A DNA stretch of 64,000 bases, taken from Linyphia triangularis (taxonomy: Eukaryota > Arthropoda > Arachnida > Araneae > Linyphiidae). The stretch lies in assembly GCA_963978545.1 (NCBI GenBank), contig OZ021725.1, forward strand, positions 92,350,305 through 92,414,304, read 5' to 3'. Below are positions 46,617-56,924 of the stretch, one piece after another. Positions within the stretch are counted from its first letter, which is position 1. Each line of letters starts with the position of its first letter. The translations under genes were made by a program, and so were the position numbers. The notes beneath the pieces were generated by a model. That model made no database searches. It saw only the letters and a list, made by a program, of their open reading frames with translations, and was not told the origin of the DNA.

Positions 46617-47420
46617 TTAACCCTTTGCATTCCATTGTCCCCTCTCAGGGGACATCGTAATCTAGCATATCACTCGAATGTGCCCTCTGAGGTTGGTTGT
46701 ATTCAGATTATCTGGCGCCGTCAGCAACACGAGGGCTATAATACGCCGAACATTCGTCATTAGACAAGCCAACATACATTTACAAACACCCATGCCGACA
46801 CGGGACTCGAACCCGCAACCTCGCGGTCTAGAAGCTAGCACGCTAACCACTATACCGTTTGTGCCCTCTCAGGGGACATTAAAGTTTATTAGTGATTACG
46901 GAGAATTAACTTTTTCCAGTACAACTTTTTGAGAAATGCACGTTTCCCTGAAGTTCTCTTGAAATGGCACAAGAAATCAAATCAAAATACGGTAAAATTA
47001 CCAAGATATATAAAATATAAAAAAAAAAAAACATTTCAGCGGGGTTTTGTGTCAAAAGAGAATGCGAGAAGTGTTTGTTCACGACGATCCGAGCACTTTT
47101 CTGCGCCACTTGAAAGGAGCGATAAGGAGAGTTTGTCGATGGTTGGGTTTGTTGGAATTTACTGGGGCAAGGGCAACAATAGGGCTGAGCTGCTCCATCC
47201 AGAATGGTTCGAAGTGCAAAAAGTTAAAAATCTAAGAAATGTAATAATATGAGCAAACTATATAAACAATATTTAGGGGCGGAACGTAATGCCGGCACCT
47301 CCACCAAAGCAAATCAACTTAGAAATACTTCGAACAGAAATGTTTTGGTTAGTTTATCACAGTTTGCCCAATACAGATGCGATATCCCCTGTACGGGGAC
47401 GTACGAGTGAAAAGGGTTAA
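46617..47420. mobile_element. piggyBac-like TTAA element, 804 bp, with nested SINE
   Basis: The left end is TTAACCCTTTGCATTCCATT, then GTCCCCTCTCAGGGGACATC. The reversed right end is TTAACCCTTTTCACTCGTAC, then GTCCCCGTACAGGGGATATC. Each has a GTCCCC/GGGGA inner palindrome, and TTAA lies at both extremes. A second inner palindrome (GCCCTCTCAGGGGACATT) is cut by SINE-A copy d. Open frames at 46,929-47,252 and 47,047-47,235 are not recognisable as transposase; the element is probably non-autonomous. Confidence 0.85.
46692..46859 (-). mobile_element. SINE-A copy d, nested in piggyBac-like element
   Basis: The target duplication is TGTGCCCTCTGAG (46,679-46,691) and TGTGCCCTCTCAG (46,860-46,872), one mismatch. 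The tRNA-like head is intact (GGTTCGAGTCC in reverse complement). Confidence 0.92.
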
Positions 47421-47479
47421 ATTTCAAAATTATGTCTGATAATCCTATACCCCATCACTTTATTTTCATAGTAATTTGT

Positions 47480-48460
47480 GATTTTTTAAATCCTTTATAT
47501 TAACTTCAATTTTGTAGGTGTGTGCGTGTCGATAGGGGGCGAATCTGTAGACGCCTAATTAAATCCCTTGCCGTCATCCAATCGGGTGAAACTTGGCAGA
47601 TAGATTCAACTACAATGCATTCTATCAAATTTTGGGGCTGTTACTGTCACTAAAAGGTCGCTTTTATGCAATACTAATAAACAAACTTGCCGTGATCCAA
47701 TCGCATCGCGTTTGAAAAAGCATTGAACTGACCATTGTTGAAACTCTTTCCCGTAGCCAAAATTCCTTTTTAAATAAATAAATAGTAGAATCACTTCAAT
47801 CAGAGTAAATAAATGATGTTTGGTGAGAGAAGAAATTCACGTTCATTCGAAATCGAATTTCGGCCAGCTTTTAAGGAGCAAATAAATACCCCAATGTGCC
47901 ACATTCTGGTATCCAATCAAGCCGAATCGTGGCAAATAGATTCGTTGTAGAAGACAATGTATTCAATCAAATTTTTGAGGCAAATAATATAATCCATAAA
48001 AACGGAGTTTTTGAAGAATCATTTTATGCATTGTCAATTTTATATTCATTAACACAGCACAGATATCAAAAATATCTCTATCAGCAAACTGTGCGGCAAA
48101 CTACGTTTCAAATTTTATTTATTAAAAATGAAAAAGGAATTTATGCTCTCACATCTAAATATCATTTATTTATTCTGATTGAAGAAATTTTATTATTTAT
48201 TAAAAAAAAAATATTGGCAACAGGAAAGAGTTTCAATAATGATCGGTTCAATGCCATTTTAACTCGATTGGATGACAGCAGGTTGGTTTATTAGTATTCC
48301 GTAAAGGCGACCTTTTAGTGATAGTAACAGCCCCGAACCTATCTGCCAAGTTTCAGCCCGATTGAATGATGGCAAAGGGGTTAATTTGTCCTCCACAGAT
48401 TCCGTCGCCATCGACAAACATAAAAAAGCGAAGTTAATATAAAGGGGATTTAAAAATATG
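47480..48460. mobile_element. Family C element with long inverted arms, copy 3
   Basis: The left arm (about 47,480-47,720) holds AAATCCTTTATATTAACTTC, CTTGCCGTCATCCAATCG, AACTTGGCAGATAGATTC, GGGGCTGTTACTGTCACTAA and CCGTGATCCAATCG. The right arm (about 48,250-48,460) has their reverse complements in mirrored order (CGATTGGATGACAGCAGGTT, TAGTGATAGTAACAGCCCCG, ATCTATCTGCCAAGTTTCAG, GCGAAGTTAATATAAAGG). The interior matches 10,940-11,230. A 132-residue open frame (47,896-48,294) spans interior and right arm; the other copy does not preserve it. Confidence 0.7.
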
Positions 48461-48859
48461 TCCCCACCCCCTCCTCCCCACGAAATGAGTTTAGTTACGG
48501 CCCTGTCATATTCTACACTAAAAAAAGAAGTTGCAGTATAGTACAATTAACATTAAAAGATATTAGAAATTGCGTAAGCGGAAAGTCAAAATTAACTCAC
48601 AAATTTGTAGGACCACCAAGTAGGACTTTATTGGCAGCAGAAAAGAGTTTCTTCAATGGTTCCTTCGGAGAGGAAGCACCTAAAATATCGCTTTATGAAT
48701 TTAAAAGTAGCAGGACGAAAAATTAAAAACTAACAACAATTTATTTCTCTAGAGATCAACTGCGTAGACATATATTTTTTCTACAAGCCATTTCTCACTT
48801 GGAAGGGTCAATGAAAACTCCTCTTTTAGAAAATTTACATAAATCATCAAATTGAATCA

Positions 48860-49260
48860 ATCCAGGTGAGCACTACGCTGGATTCCCACTGACGGCACAA
48901 ATTAAACTTAAACCATAGGATTCGAGAAAAAAATTGAAGTTGGCGAAAAGGAGGTTATTTGCTAAGCCATTCCAATGCAACTAAATACCGTCCACTGATT
49001 TTAAATACTCTTTTAGTGTGATTGGATGACGGCAAGTTGGTTTATTAATATTCCGTAAAAGTGGCCTTTTAGTGACAGTTACAGCCCCAAAATTTGATAG
49101 AATGAATTTTCAACGACACTGAATCTATCTGCCAAGTTTTAAACTGATTGGATGACGGCAAGGGGGATAATTAGTCCCCCGCAGATTTGCCCACCATCGA
49201 CATACACAGCCACACACACACAAAATCGAAGTTAACACAAAAGATTACAAAAAAAAAAAA
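48860..49260 (+). repeat. Family C repeat, copy 4
   Basis: CTGGATTCCCACTGACGGCA at the left is shared with 61,610. The right arm has GATTGGATGACGGCAAGTTG, TTTTAGTGACAGTTACAGCC, ATCTATCTGCCAAGTTTTAA and AAAATCGAAGTTAACAC. It ends in an A run (49,248-49,267). Confidence 0.65.
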
Positions 49261-49335
49261 AAAAAAATGTATTTGCAAATAATATTAGGAAAAGACGAAA
49301 ACACTGAAGTATTAAATAGTTGGCTAATTCCGATG

Positions 49336-49493
49336 GTTGGTTAGTTGTTTTCAGATTATCTGGCGCCTTCAGCAACACGAGGGCTATAATGCGCCGAAAC
49401 ATTCGTCATTTGACAAGCCAACATACATTTACAAACACCATGCCTAACACGGGACTCGGAACCCGCAACCTCGCGGTCTAGAAGCTATCACGC
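49336..49493 (-). mobile_element. SINE-A copy e, first part (split)
   Basis: SINE-A tail and B-box region (CGGGACTCGGAACCCGCAAC, with one inserted G) stop at GAAGCTATCACGC. The rest of the SINE (TATCACGCTAACCACTATAC, CGTTAAGTCGGC) is at 63,079-63,110. The outer target duplication CTAATTCCGATG is at 49,324-49,335 and 63,111-63,122. The missing middle is a 13.6-kb insertion. Confidence 0.95.
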
Positions 49494-49557
49494 CAATGGC
49501 GGATTCAGCCAGGGGGCGCGGGGGCGCGCGCCCCCTCCTCAGATTATTATTATTATT

Positions 49558-49625
49558 CTTTTTTTTTTTTCTTTTTTTTTTTTTTTATAATTGGCACACA
49601 AAAAATTTAATTTTTTTTTTTTTTA
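49558..49625. repeat. T-rich low-complexity tract
   Basis: Interrupted T runs separated by short AT spacers, near the left end of the hAT-type element. Confidence 0.8.
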
Positions 49626-50199
49626 ATAAGTTCACTTAACGAGTATATTTCGACCTTCGTCTAATTTCCGAAAAAAGCCCCCCCCCCTCCCCCAAAAAAG
49701 AGTTTATTTTTGGTTCAAGGTTCTTTTTATAGCCCTCTCCCTTCCCATTCAAACGGACGTTAGAAAACTGTACAAGTAATCAAACCTCCACCCCCTTGAC
49801 TTTGAAGACATCTCCACAACACTTTACCATAGGAGTTGGAGTTGAGTTAGGTAAAAACTCTTTTACAAAATAATAATTGTTTACTTTTATTTTGTAACAA
49901 TAAGGAGCCGAAACCAAAGCGAATTTTCCTCTCTGAACTTCTAACTTTTAGACGATCACAAGAGGGGGAAGGGAGGGGGAATACACCGGATGTCATCTTT
50001 CTCTCCTGATTTCGCACAAGGGATGGACGTGGGGAGGAATATCACTGGACACTGAATGAGATAACATCTCTACCCTTCTGGGTCTTTGTCCTTGAAGCCC
50101 TCTTTTAAATGGTTGTGGTGTGGTTTACTAGTTAGCACAAGGAGAAGAAATTTTTGAACGCGTGGTGAGAGTGTTGAGACTTATATTCGGTTTACAAAC
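49626..50199. other. hAT left interior, no coding seen
   Basis: C-rich and purine-rich stretches are present, but no transposase motif is recognised. Confidence 0.5.
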
Positions 50200-50699
50200 T
50201 GCACTGTAAAAAAAAACCGTCACTTATACGGAAATTCCCAGTAATTGTAACGATTTAAATCCGTAAACCTGAATTTACGGTTTAAAGCAGTTTTCACAGG
50301 CAAGACTACGGTTAATAACCGTCATTCACAAAAAATCGCTCTCTGCGCATGCGCATTACACCATCTTCAAACTAGACGCCGAACGGCGAGGATGGCATTT
50401 TTGTTTTGAAAGAAAGTGGCTTCCTTCGTAAGTTTCTTTTCATTATACAATTAATTTGTTCATTACTATGAAATTCTAAATTAATGTATGTACATAAAAT
50501 TACATCAGAATCAGAAAATGTTATTCTTTTATTTAATGGGAAAACACACAGCAATTGTTGTTTTATTGCATTTCTGAAACATATGCGTGTGATATAGAAT
50601 ATTGTACGTAATATTTCACGAGTTTGTAAGAGTTGTAAAACTAAATGAAGTTTAAGTAACTGCATTGGCTATCATTTAGAAATGTGCTCTTTAGTTATG

Positions 50700-50834
50700 T
50701 AATAACGGTTTTATTACTTATATTTTAATTTGATTTTATTATTGTTTATGTTTTAACTTATTCAGTTACCATGTTTTTGATCTTGTTTTGATTTTTTTTA
50801 TCGCCAAATGTCCTACTACATCTGTTCCATTGTG
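50700..50834. mobile_element. Family L MITE end
   Basis: AAATGTCCTACTACATCTGT followed by TCC matches the right terminus of the family L copies at 37,965 and 39,692. The left terminus is not found. Confidence 0.5.
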
Positions 50835-51747
50835 TGAAGTCTCAGTCAAAAGACACATCAGTTTCATTGCGATTGTTTCAAATCAGTCTGTTGGGATTGC
50901 ATTAGAAATCACTTGGGAACATATTCAGTCTTTACATGGCACCCACCGCCTTCGACTGAGGACTTTGACTTCCTCAAGATTATATAGCTTGCTTGTCAAG
51001 ACAAGATCATCTGTCATAAATGTTATCGTACTTGGTCACTGGCAAAAGTAAAGGAAGGGCTGGTGATCTTTGGGATTGAATTAATCGCAAAACAGATACT
51101 TAAAATGTTGCTGTTTTCAAGTACTATAGCATTGGTGTGGTGATATAGCCTTTCAATGCAGGGTTTAAAAGACCTCTTCATTTTATGAAATGTGTTACTT
51201 GAATTAATGTAAAATTCTTTAAAAACGTAGCTGAAAAATGAGCCTACGTTTGTGAGCAAAGAAAAAAGATTTTCTTTCGATAAATTTCTTTTTTTAGCGT
51301 TAACGGATAGTAGTAATTGAGAATTTCTAATCCATTCCTTCTGCAAATTATCGTTTTATCACTTATAACATTAAACGCCATGGACCTAATGATATAATAA
51401 GATATATTGTTGTGTGAAATATTGAGTCTTTATTTTAAGGAGATAAACTTAAATTTTATTTTTGAAGGTGATTTATCCCATCCCTAGACTACCCACCTGA
51501 TGTGCAGATCCATATTTTAAAATAAGGTTTTTAAAAGACGATTTCATGCTAGCTAGTTCATTTGACTCTTTTCACGAGTGTAAATATATGTACATAAGGA
51601 TGATAAATTTTACAATATTTTTCATATTTTGTACAGTTTATTGGAATTTTTCCAAAAGAAACTACCAGTTGTGCTGAATGCCTTGAAGACTTCGAAAGCT
51701 CTCTGCATTTTTCAGGTAAACTATAGAGATTATTTTATTTTGTTGCT

Positions 51748-51935
51748 GGGATTAAGCTGTGGGTGCTGTTTTAACAAAATGCTGTGTGTTAACTCAATGA
51801 AAGTGTTTTCATTGAGTTAAATTAAACATCTCGAGGGATGTAGCTCGTAACCATTTTAGCATTTTGCTAAAATGAAAATTGTGACTTAAGCTTTTTTGCT
51901 GAAAAAATTTTGTACAGCAGCTTCAACACTGCTTT
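51748..51935. mobile_element. Family M palindromic element, copy 2
   Basis: GATTAAGCTGTGGGTGCTGT and CCATTTTAGCATTTTGCTAA match 28,981-29,440. The centre is a perfect hairpin: TTAACTCAATGAAA and TTTCATTGAGTTAA around GTGT (about 51,788-51,819). Both copies have a central hairpin, but of different sequence. Confidence 0.65.
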
Positions 51936-52147
51936 ATACATAGGATTTAGGGACAAATACAACACTATTTATTTGAAGTGAGAATACTGTTGGAATAAAT
52001 TGTAGTGCTTTTAGAATAAATTTACTTAGTGTATTATAATTAGAATTAAACATTTTTATTTCTTGCAACGTTCCGTGGGAAGATAAGTTTTACAAGAACT
52101 TGCTTGTTTCACCTTTGTTAGAAGTGCTATACTTAAATGACACTAAT

Positions 52148-52527
52148 ACAGAGTGGCCAGAAAACCTGGAAAAATGGAAATGTCAGGAAACTTTCTCATT
52201 CTGGAAAAAATCAGGAAATTTTTTTAAATTTCACAAAAATCAGGGAAATTTTCTTTGTTCTGAAGGCACGTTTCCCTGTTCATCCACATTTTGGCACCCT
52301 TTACCCAGAGAATTGTGGCAGTAATCGTTGAAATTTTAATGTTTCTGAATAATTTGAACTTTTCATTACCGCCAAAACTATTTTTAAAAAATTGGTACGT
52401 TATCTCTTTAGCATACATGTTCTATTTGATCAGGATGTCTACACTTCTGGATAAGTTGTGGAAATTGGATAAAAAGTTTGCAGTAAAATCAGGGAACTTA
52501 TTTTCGTAAATTTTGTGGCCACCCGGT
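52148..52527. mobile_element. Family D TIR element, copy 3
   Basis: It starts CAGAGTGGCCAGAAAACCTG and ends TTTTGTGGCCACCCGG. Interior CATACATGTTCTATTTGATC and GAACTTTTCATTACCGCC match copy 1 in the opposite orientation. Confidence 0.8.
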
Positions 52528-52769
52528 AATAGTAGTTTTGATAATCTGCTATCATTTACATATAAGTGTTTATTTCATTTACTATTTGAGGTTAGTTTTA
52601 AAAATAGTTTTGCTTTTGTGAATGCTAATTATGACATTAGTATTGTAACAGAGCTATGCTAGTGGCATTTAAAAAGCTTAAACACTGGTTGTAATTGCAC
52701 ATAAAAGTTGTCAATGCATATAAAGGATTTATATTAAAAACTTTATTTTGATCTGTATCACAGGTGCTT

Positions 52770-53005
52770 CTGGGTATGAATCCAGACAAAGGCTCAGTCA
52801 CCGCAATGATGTTCCGATACCCTGTAGCATTCATGGTCTGCTCTACCACAACCACGGGTCCCAGAGACGCCCAAGAGAACGTCCCCCAAAGCATAATACC
52901 GCCAGCACCGTCCTGTGTATGACCTACTGTACATTGAGGGAGCAACTGTTCGCCTGAAAGACAGCGTATCCTGACACGGCCATCGCCGTGATGAATGACT
53001 ATTAA
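52770..53005 (-). pseudogene. Tc1-type transposase fragment
   Basis: On the minus strand one uninterrupted frame reads HGDGRVRIRCLSGEQLLPQC, then TVGHTQDGAGGIMLWGTFSW, then a GPVVVVEQTMNATGYRNII segment. This matches the central DDE-domain region of Tc1 transposases: the DGR-RVWR stretch, the GAGSIMVWG-SW box and the MNA-YRDIL block. About 75 codons survive. The N-terminal helix-turn-helix region, the last catalytic residue and the Tc1 termini are not seen. It abuts the RNase H tail on the opposite strand. Confidence 0.8.
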
Positions 53006-53012
53006 TCAGACC

Positions 53013-53432
53013 AGGCAACTCGATCAGGCCGATATCCTTGCTAAGGAGGGTTGCAGGATTTCAACATCTCCCTCTTCCACACTTATTTTTTTGGAATTGT
53101 ACTCTCTGGAAAAATCAAAGATCTCGGAGGAGTGGAAAACACCCCCAACCCATAATTGGTACAAGGGCTCAAAACCAGGTTTGTCCCTTGACCTCCCGTG
53201 TGACAGACATACCCGAACTGTTCTATCAAGGCTTGCTAGCGGTCACATCAAGTGCCTCACTTTCAACGAGGGCAGGAAAACTTTCGCCACCTGCACCAAG
53301 TGCCAAAATCATCAGGCCTCTCCTGAGCACTTCTTGGATTACATGGGACTCTCTAAGGAGGGTCTCTTTAGCAATCCTCTCCTAGTCTTCGACTACCTTT
53401 TAGTCAACGAACTCGTGGATCTTGTCTCACTC
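53013..53432 (+). pseudogene. LINE RNase H tail, copy 1
   Basis: The frame begins QADILAKEGCRIST, the end of an RNase H fold (AD-LAKEG motif), then KTPPTHNWYKGSKPGLSLDL, RTVLSRLASGHIKCLTFNEG, CTKCQNHQASPEHFLDYMGL and NPLLVFDYLLVNELVDLV. The C-x2-C...H knuckle is present, but the final Cys is Tyr (LDY). In intact arthropod LINEs this follows reverse transcriptase and RNase H and probably aids nucleic-acid binding; the role is inferred. Only the 3' end survives. It lies in element A, outside element B. The tail resembles spider sequences to my recollection. Confidence 0.7.
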
Positions 53433-53619
53433 CGTCAGACAGTGAGGATTAGCAACAACAACAACAGGCAACTCGCTCCCACACACAGAAGTAAGTGAAA
53501 GAATGATTCTTCAGACTCTCCAGCAGCAGTTAAATACCTTAAGTATGTTTACTGTGGTAAATTGGACATTTTATAAGATGGTTATTTTGTAGAGTCATAA
53601 TTATTCAGATATAACTTGC

Positions 53620-53795
53620 ATTGGTCAATTTTGAAAATTTATTAGATGTGTTCAATAATTTGTACATTCCGCAATCTAAATTTTTCCTTTTCGTATATTT
53701 TGCATATTTTTCTTAACTGAAAAAATAATAATGACTTTTATATGGCCTTAAAAGTTGCCGCAGCTTGTATTGAAGGATATAATTAATTATTCCTA
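53620..53795. repeat. Segmental repeat P, copy 1
   Basis: GAAAATTTATTAGATGTGTT, CATTCCGCAATCTAAATTTT, TATGGCCTTAAAAGTTGCCG and TAATTATTCCTA are repeated at about 59,490-59,652. Copy 1 is broken after TTCCTA by element B. Confidence 0.85.
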
Positions 53796-54471
53796 CACTG
53801 TTAAAAATAATAGTTCAACCTTTCACCACTTTTCTGGTTTAATCTAGCGAAGCTGAACGATTTCACCAGAAAAGTGGTTCAATTCAATTCGAGCTACTTT
53901 CTCGATAGACGAGTTTCACCAAAATTCCGGTGAAATGTATTATCCCATCATGCATTGCGCGGTTTTGCTGGCAATACAACATGGCCGAAACTTCGCACTT
54001 GTAGAACTCTTTTCCTGTTGTTGCTGTCGAACAACATATTTCAAATCAAAGGTAAGCTTTTTTTTATTGCTTACTTTAATAATAGTTTTGTTTGCAAGTT
54101 CCATCTGTCTAATTCTATCATTTTACTTAATTTAATAATGTGTAAACAACTAGGCCTATTTATCTGAAACTGACAGTTCTATAGTGCTTTAATATTTGGT
54201 AAACAATTGCTTTGAAGCTTGAAATATGTATTGTAACTTTGAAAGTTGCATAAGTCATAATATGTTTTCGATGTTAATAGTTTAGATGTTAAAGTATTCA
54301 TACCTTTTACAGCTTCCAACTTTTAGATATTTTATCGAAACATTTTAGTAATGAATTTTGAAGCTAAACATATAAAAATTGGCTCACTTTATTTGTGAAT
54401 GTTCGCATCGTATAAACAACAGCAAGATCAGTTTCATAATCGGTACGTTTTAAATACGATTTAAAATCTTG

Positions 54472-54728
54472 GGTACTTTTCAATTTCGCGGGCACAGGCG
54501 ATAATGTCGCCAGAAATTATGCAATTGACGCCAAACAGAATATCCCCGCTGGTAACTTTTTACCGCCACATTTTGAAAACAAGACGCTACCATTTCTAAA
54601 GTAAATTAATAAATATAATTTGCGTGGCGAGATTTGCAGCATTATCAACATTTTTTATGTGTATACTGTGCGTTGTCGCAAATAAAGTCTGCTTGGCGAC
54701 ATTTGAGCCTGCGAAATGGAAAAGTACC
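54472..54728. mobile_element. GGTAC-ended MITE, copy 1, 257 bp, 8-bp TSD
   Basis: Left GGTACTTTTCAATTTCGCGG, reversed right GGTACTTTTCCATTTCGCAG. Both continue to ATGTCGCC. Flanks AAATCTTG (54,464-54,471) and AAATCTTA (54,729-54,736) match at seven of eight positions. Confidence 0.85.
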
Positions 54729-54825
54729 AAATCTTAATGTTTACTCTTGCTAAAAATGTCAAATTGTGTGAACCATGTAATATAGTATTAATTTTCCTTA
54801 CACTTGTTCTATATTTTTTTCAATT

Positions 54826-55165
54826 ATACTCTCTGGAAAAATCAAAGATCTCGGAGGAGTGGAAAACACCCCCAACCCATATTTGGTACAAGGGCTCTAA
54901 ACCGGATTTGTCCCTTGACCTCCTGTGTGACAGACGTACCCGGACTGTTCTATCAAGGCTTGCTAGCGGTCACATCAAGTGCCTCACTTTCAACGAGGGC
55001 AGGAAAATCTTCGCCACCTGCACCAAGTGCCAAAATCATCAGGCCTCTCCTGAGCACCTCTTGGATTGCATGGGACTCTCTAAGGAGGATCTCTTTAATA
55101 ATCTTCTCCTGGTCTTCGACTTCCTTTTAGTCAACGAACTCGTGGATCGTTGCCAGTGCCCTACC
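54826..55165 (+). pseudogene. LINE RNase H tail, copy 2
   Basis: It is nearly identical to copy 1 over KISEEWKTPPTH, WYKGSKPDLSLDL, LASGHIKCLTFNEGRK and CTKCQNHQASPEHLLDCMGL. Here the knuckle is complete: C-x2-C, H, and final Cys in LDC. The upstream RNase H motif is absent; similarity starts at TACTCTCTGGAAAAATCAAA and ends at AACTCGTGGATC. The frame runs open into unrelated sequence on both sides. It lies inside element B, while copy 1 lies outside it. Confidence 0.7.
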
Positions 55166-55240
55166 CATTAAGTTTACTGGAAGGTTGCTGTCAAGTCAAC
55201 ACTATACCAGCAGCATCGATGCCATCCAGGCATTGAGGGA

Positions 55241-55341
55241 GCGTTGTTGTGTTTCGGAATCCACATTAAGCTGTAGGTCCCGGCCTGATTAGCCGTCATT
55301 GTGTATAAAAATGGATCGTTGAGCGTACAAACAGACCAACC
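55241..55341 (+). mobile_element. SINE-B copy 5 (3' half)
   Basis: TTTCGGAATCCACATTAAGC, TGTAGGTCCCGGCCTGATTA, GCCGTCATTGTG and TCGTTGAGCGTACAAACAG followed by ACCAACCC. The tRNA-like head is missing (5' truncation). Confidence 0.8.
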
Positions 55342-55459
55342 CTAAACTTCCTGTTTTGTATAAGCAGTTGGTGTTAGTAAGTATTAAGGAATAGTTTTAA
55401 AACAATACAAGTGCAAAAAATAATTCTTATGAATATAATATGCAGATATTAATTTTAAT

Positions 55460-55661
55460 GGTACTTGCGTATTAACGCCACCACAGCTACAGATTAGGCG
55501 GTTTTTGACTGCCGCCAATCTACACCCAAAATTTTTGCGACAAATCATAAAATAAAACACTTAAATAACTGTGTGCGCGTGCGAACAACAAGAATGCTCT
55601 TTATTGGCGCACTTAAAAACCGCCAAATCTGTAGCTGCAGTGGCTTTAATACGCAAGTACC
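55460..55661. mobile_element. GGTAC-ended MITE, copy 2, 202 bp, perfect 8-bp TSD
   Basis: Left GGTACTTGCGTATTAACGCC, reversed right GGTACTTGCGTATTAAAGCC. The inverted arms extend about 50 bp to GGCGGTTTTT. ATTTTAAT is duplicated exactly at 55,452-55,459 and 55,662-55,669. Confidence 0.92.
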
Positions 55662-55689
55662 ATTTTAATTTACATTAAAGTCAATTTAA

Positions 55690-56210
55690 CTTGAAGCTTT
55701 TGTAAACTTATTATTTAATACTTCTATATTAAATTACTGGCATGTATTGTCATTTTTTTTTTTCGTCAATAAGATCAAATTTGTGCCTGTTTAAAAACAT
55801 TTACTCTTCCATTAGTCTGATACCAGATAAAAACCACCAGATTGTAGCGATAACTCATACAAAGTAACAACCTTCAAATCTATAATTCCTAAAATAAAGC
55901 GTTATGACAATATAGGCTTGCTTTCTAGGTACTGATCTATTAGACGGGTACCAACTAAAAATTGTCAAACTACAATGATAACTCATCCAAACTATCAATC
56001 TTCCAATAATTTATAACTTCTATAACAAACAGTTATAAAGTTTCTATAGCAACCTTATAACAAACCGTTCACATATAGGCTTGGTGATACATGTATGTGT
56101 CATTTAAATATGTAAACATTTAAGCTTGACGCCAACTGGTACCTGTCTAATGGAAGAATTCCGTTTCCTATTGTGCATGTGAAATATCCTATAGAAGTAA
56201 ATTGACTTAT
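55690..56210. other. Element B interior, no coding seen
   Basis: Imperfect internal repeats (ACTGATCTATTAGACGGGTA, ATAACTCATCCAAACT and ATAACTCATACAAAG blocks). No protein is recognised. Confidence 0.4.
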
Positions 56211-56224
56211 ACTACTACGTAACT

Positions 56225-56381
56225 AGTCTCCCTGATAGCTGTGGGGTTAGAGCTCTGGCCTTGCATGTCAAAGATGTCTGGTTCGAATCCTGGGTGTTCA
56301 TTGTTCAGAATACACATTATGCTGTAGGTAATTAGCTGCCGTTGTGCATAAAAACAGGTCGTTGAGCTTACAAACCAACCA
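56225..56381 (+). mobile_element. SINE-B copy 6, full length with TSD
   Basis: A-box-like TGTGGGGTTAGAGCTCTGG, B box GGTTCGAATCC, then TACACATTATGCTGTAGG, TTAGCTGCCGTTGTGCAT and TCGTTGAGCTTACAAACC. Target duplication: ACTACTACGTAACT (56,211-56,224) and ACTTCTACATAACT (56,382-56,395), two differences. The head looks like tRNA-Ala (TTGCAT anticodon-loop region), tentatively. Confidence 0.88.
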
Positions 56382-56585
56382 ACTTCTACATAACTGAAAA
56401 CTAATATCAAGTCAGTAAAAACAAACTGACAAATTTATTGTTTACATTTGTTAATTATGCTTCACACATAATATTTTTTTTTAATTTATCGAATTTCAAT
56501 AAAATTACCAACAAAAAATGTTTTGCTGATAGAATTGTTGAATTTGTTTCCAGAAAAAATCACTACAAAACTACATATTTTAGAA

Positions 56586-56912
56586 CAGTGATTCTCAACC
56601 ACTGTGCCGCGGCACTTTTGTGTGCCGCCAAATTCTTGAAGTGTGCTGCCAAATTTTAGAAATGTATATTTGTAATTAATCCCTTAATAAACGTACTGTT
56701 GTTTTTGTAGTACATATTATATTATTTTACATTCCAAATTATTATCATAAAGTATTTTACACATTGTGTAATAGGTGTATTACAGTGTATTATAGATAGT
56801 ATAATAGGTAGGTAAAGTAAACAACTTTTAAACTTATCTTTTTCTTTGTGTGCAGCCAAATTTTGAAATCGTTAGAAGTGAGCCTCGACAAAACAAAGGT
56901 TGAGAATCACTG
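56586..56912. mobile_element. hAT MITE (MER5-like), 327 bp, perfect 8-bp TSD
   Basis: Left CAGTGATTCTCAACCACTGT, reversed right CAGTGATTCTCAACCTTTGT. TTTTAGAA is duplicated at 56,578-56,585 and 56,913-56,920. Inside are GTGTGCCGCCAAATT and GTGTGCAGCCAAATTTT. The CAGTGATTCTCAACC terminus is a known animal hAT pattern. Confidence 0.95.
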
Positions 56913-56924
56913 TTTTAGAAACTA

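Noticed and set aside
46929..47252. piggyBac transposase remnant in the 804-bp element
   Set aside because: The 107-residue frame shows none of the conserved DDE-region motifs I would expect; overlapping frames are equally long.
46340..47420. A larger piggyBac-like element from 46,340 to 47,420
   Set aside because: The outer 17 bp match well, but the inner GTCCCC palindrome at 47,420 pairs with 46,617, not with 46,340.
47896..48294. 132-residue open frame as a gene
   Set aside because: It lies over family C interior and arm; the homologous region at 10,940-11,440 does not keep the frame, and no domain is recognisable.
55241..55341. LTR or LINE untranslated region continuing from the RNase H tail
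   Set aside because: The sequence matches the 3' half of SINE-B in other places, so it is better explained as a truncated SINE.
56225..56300. tRNA-Ala gene
   Set aside because: It is the head of SINE-B copy 6, with SINE body, tail and target duplication.
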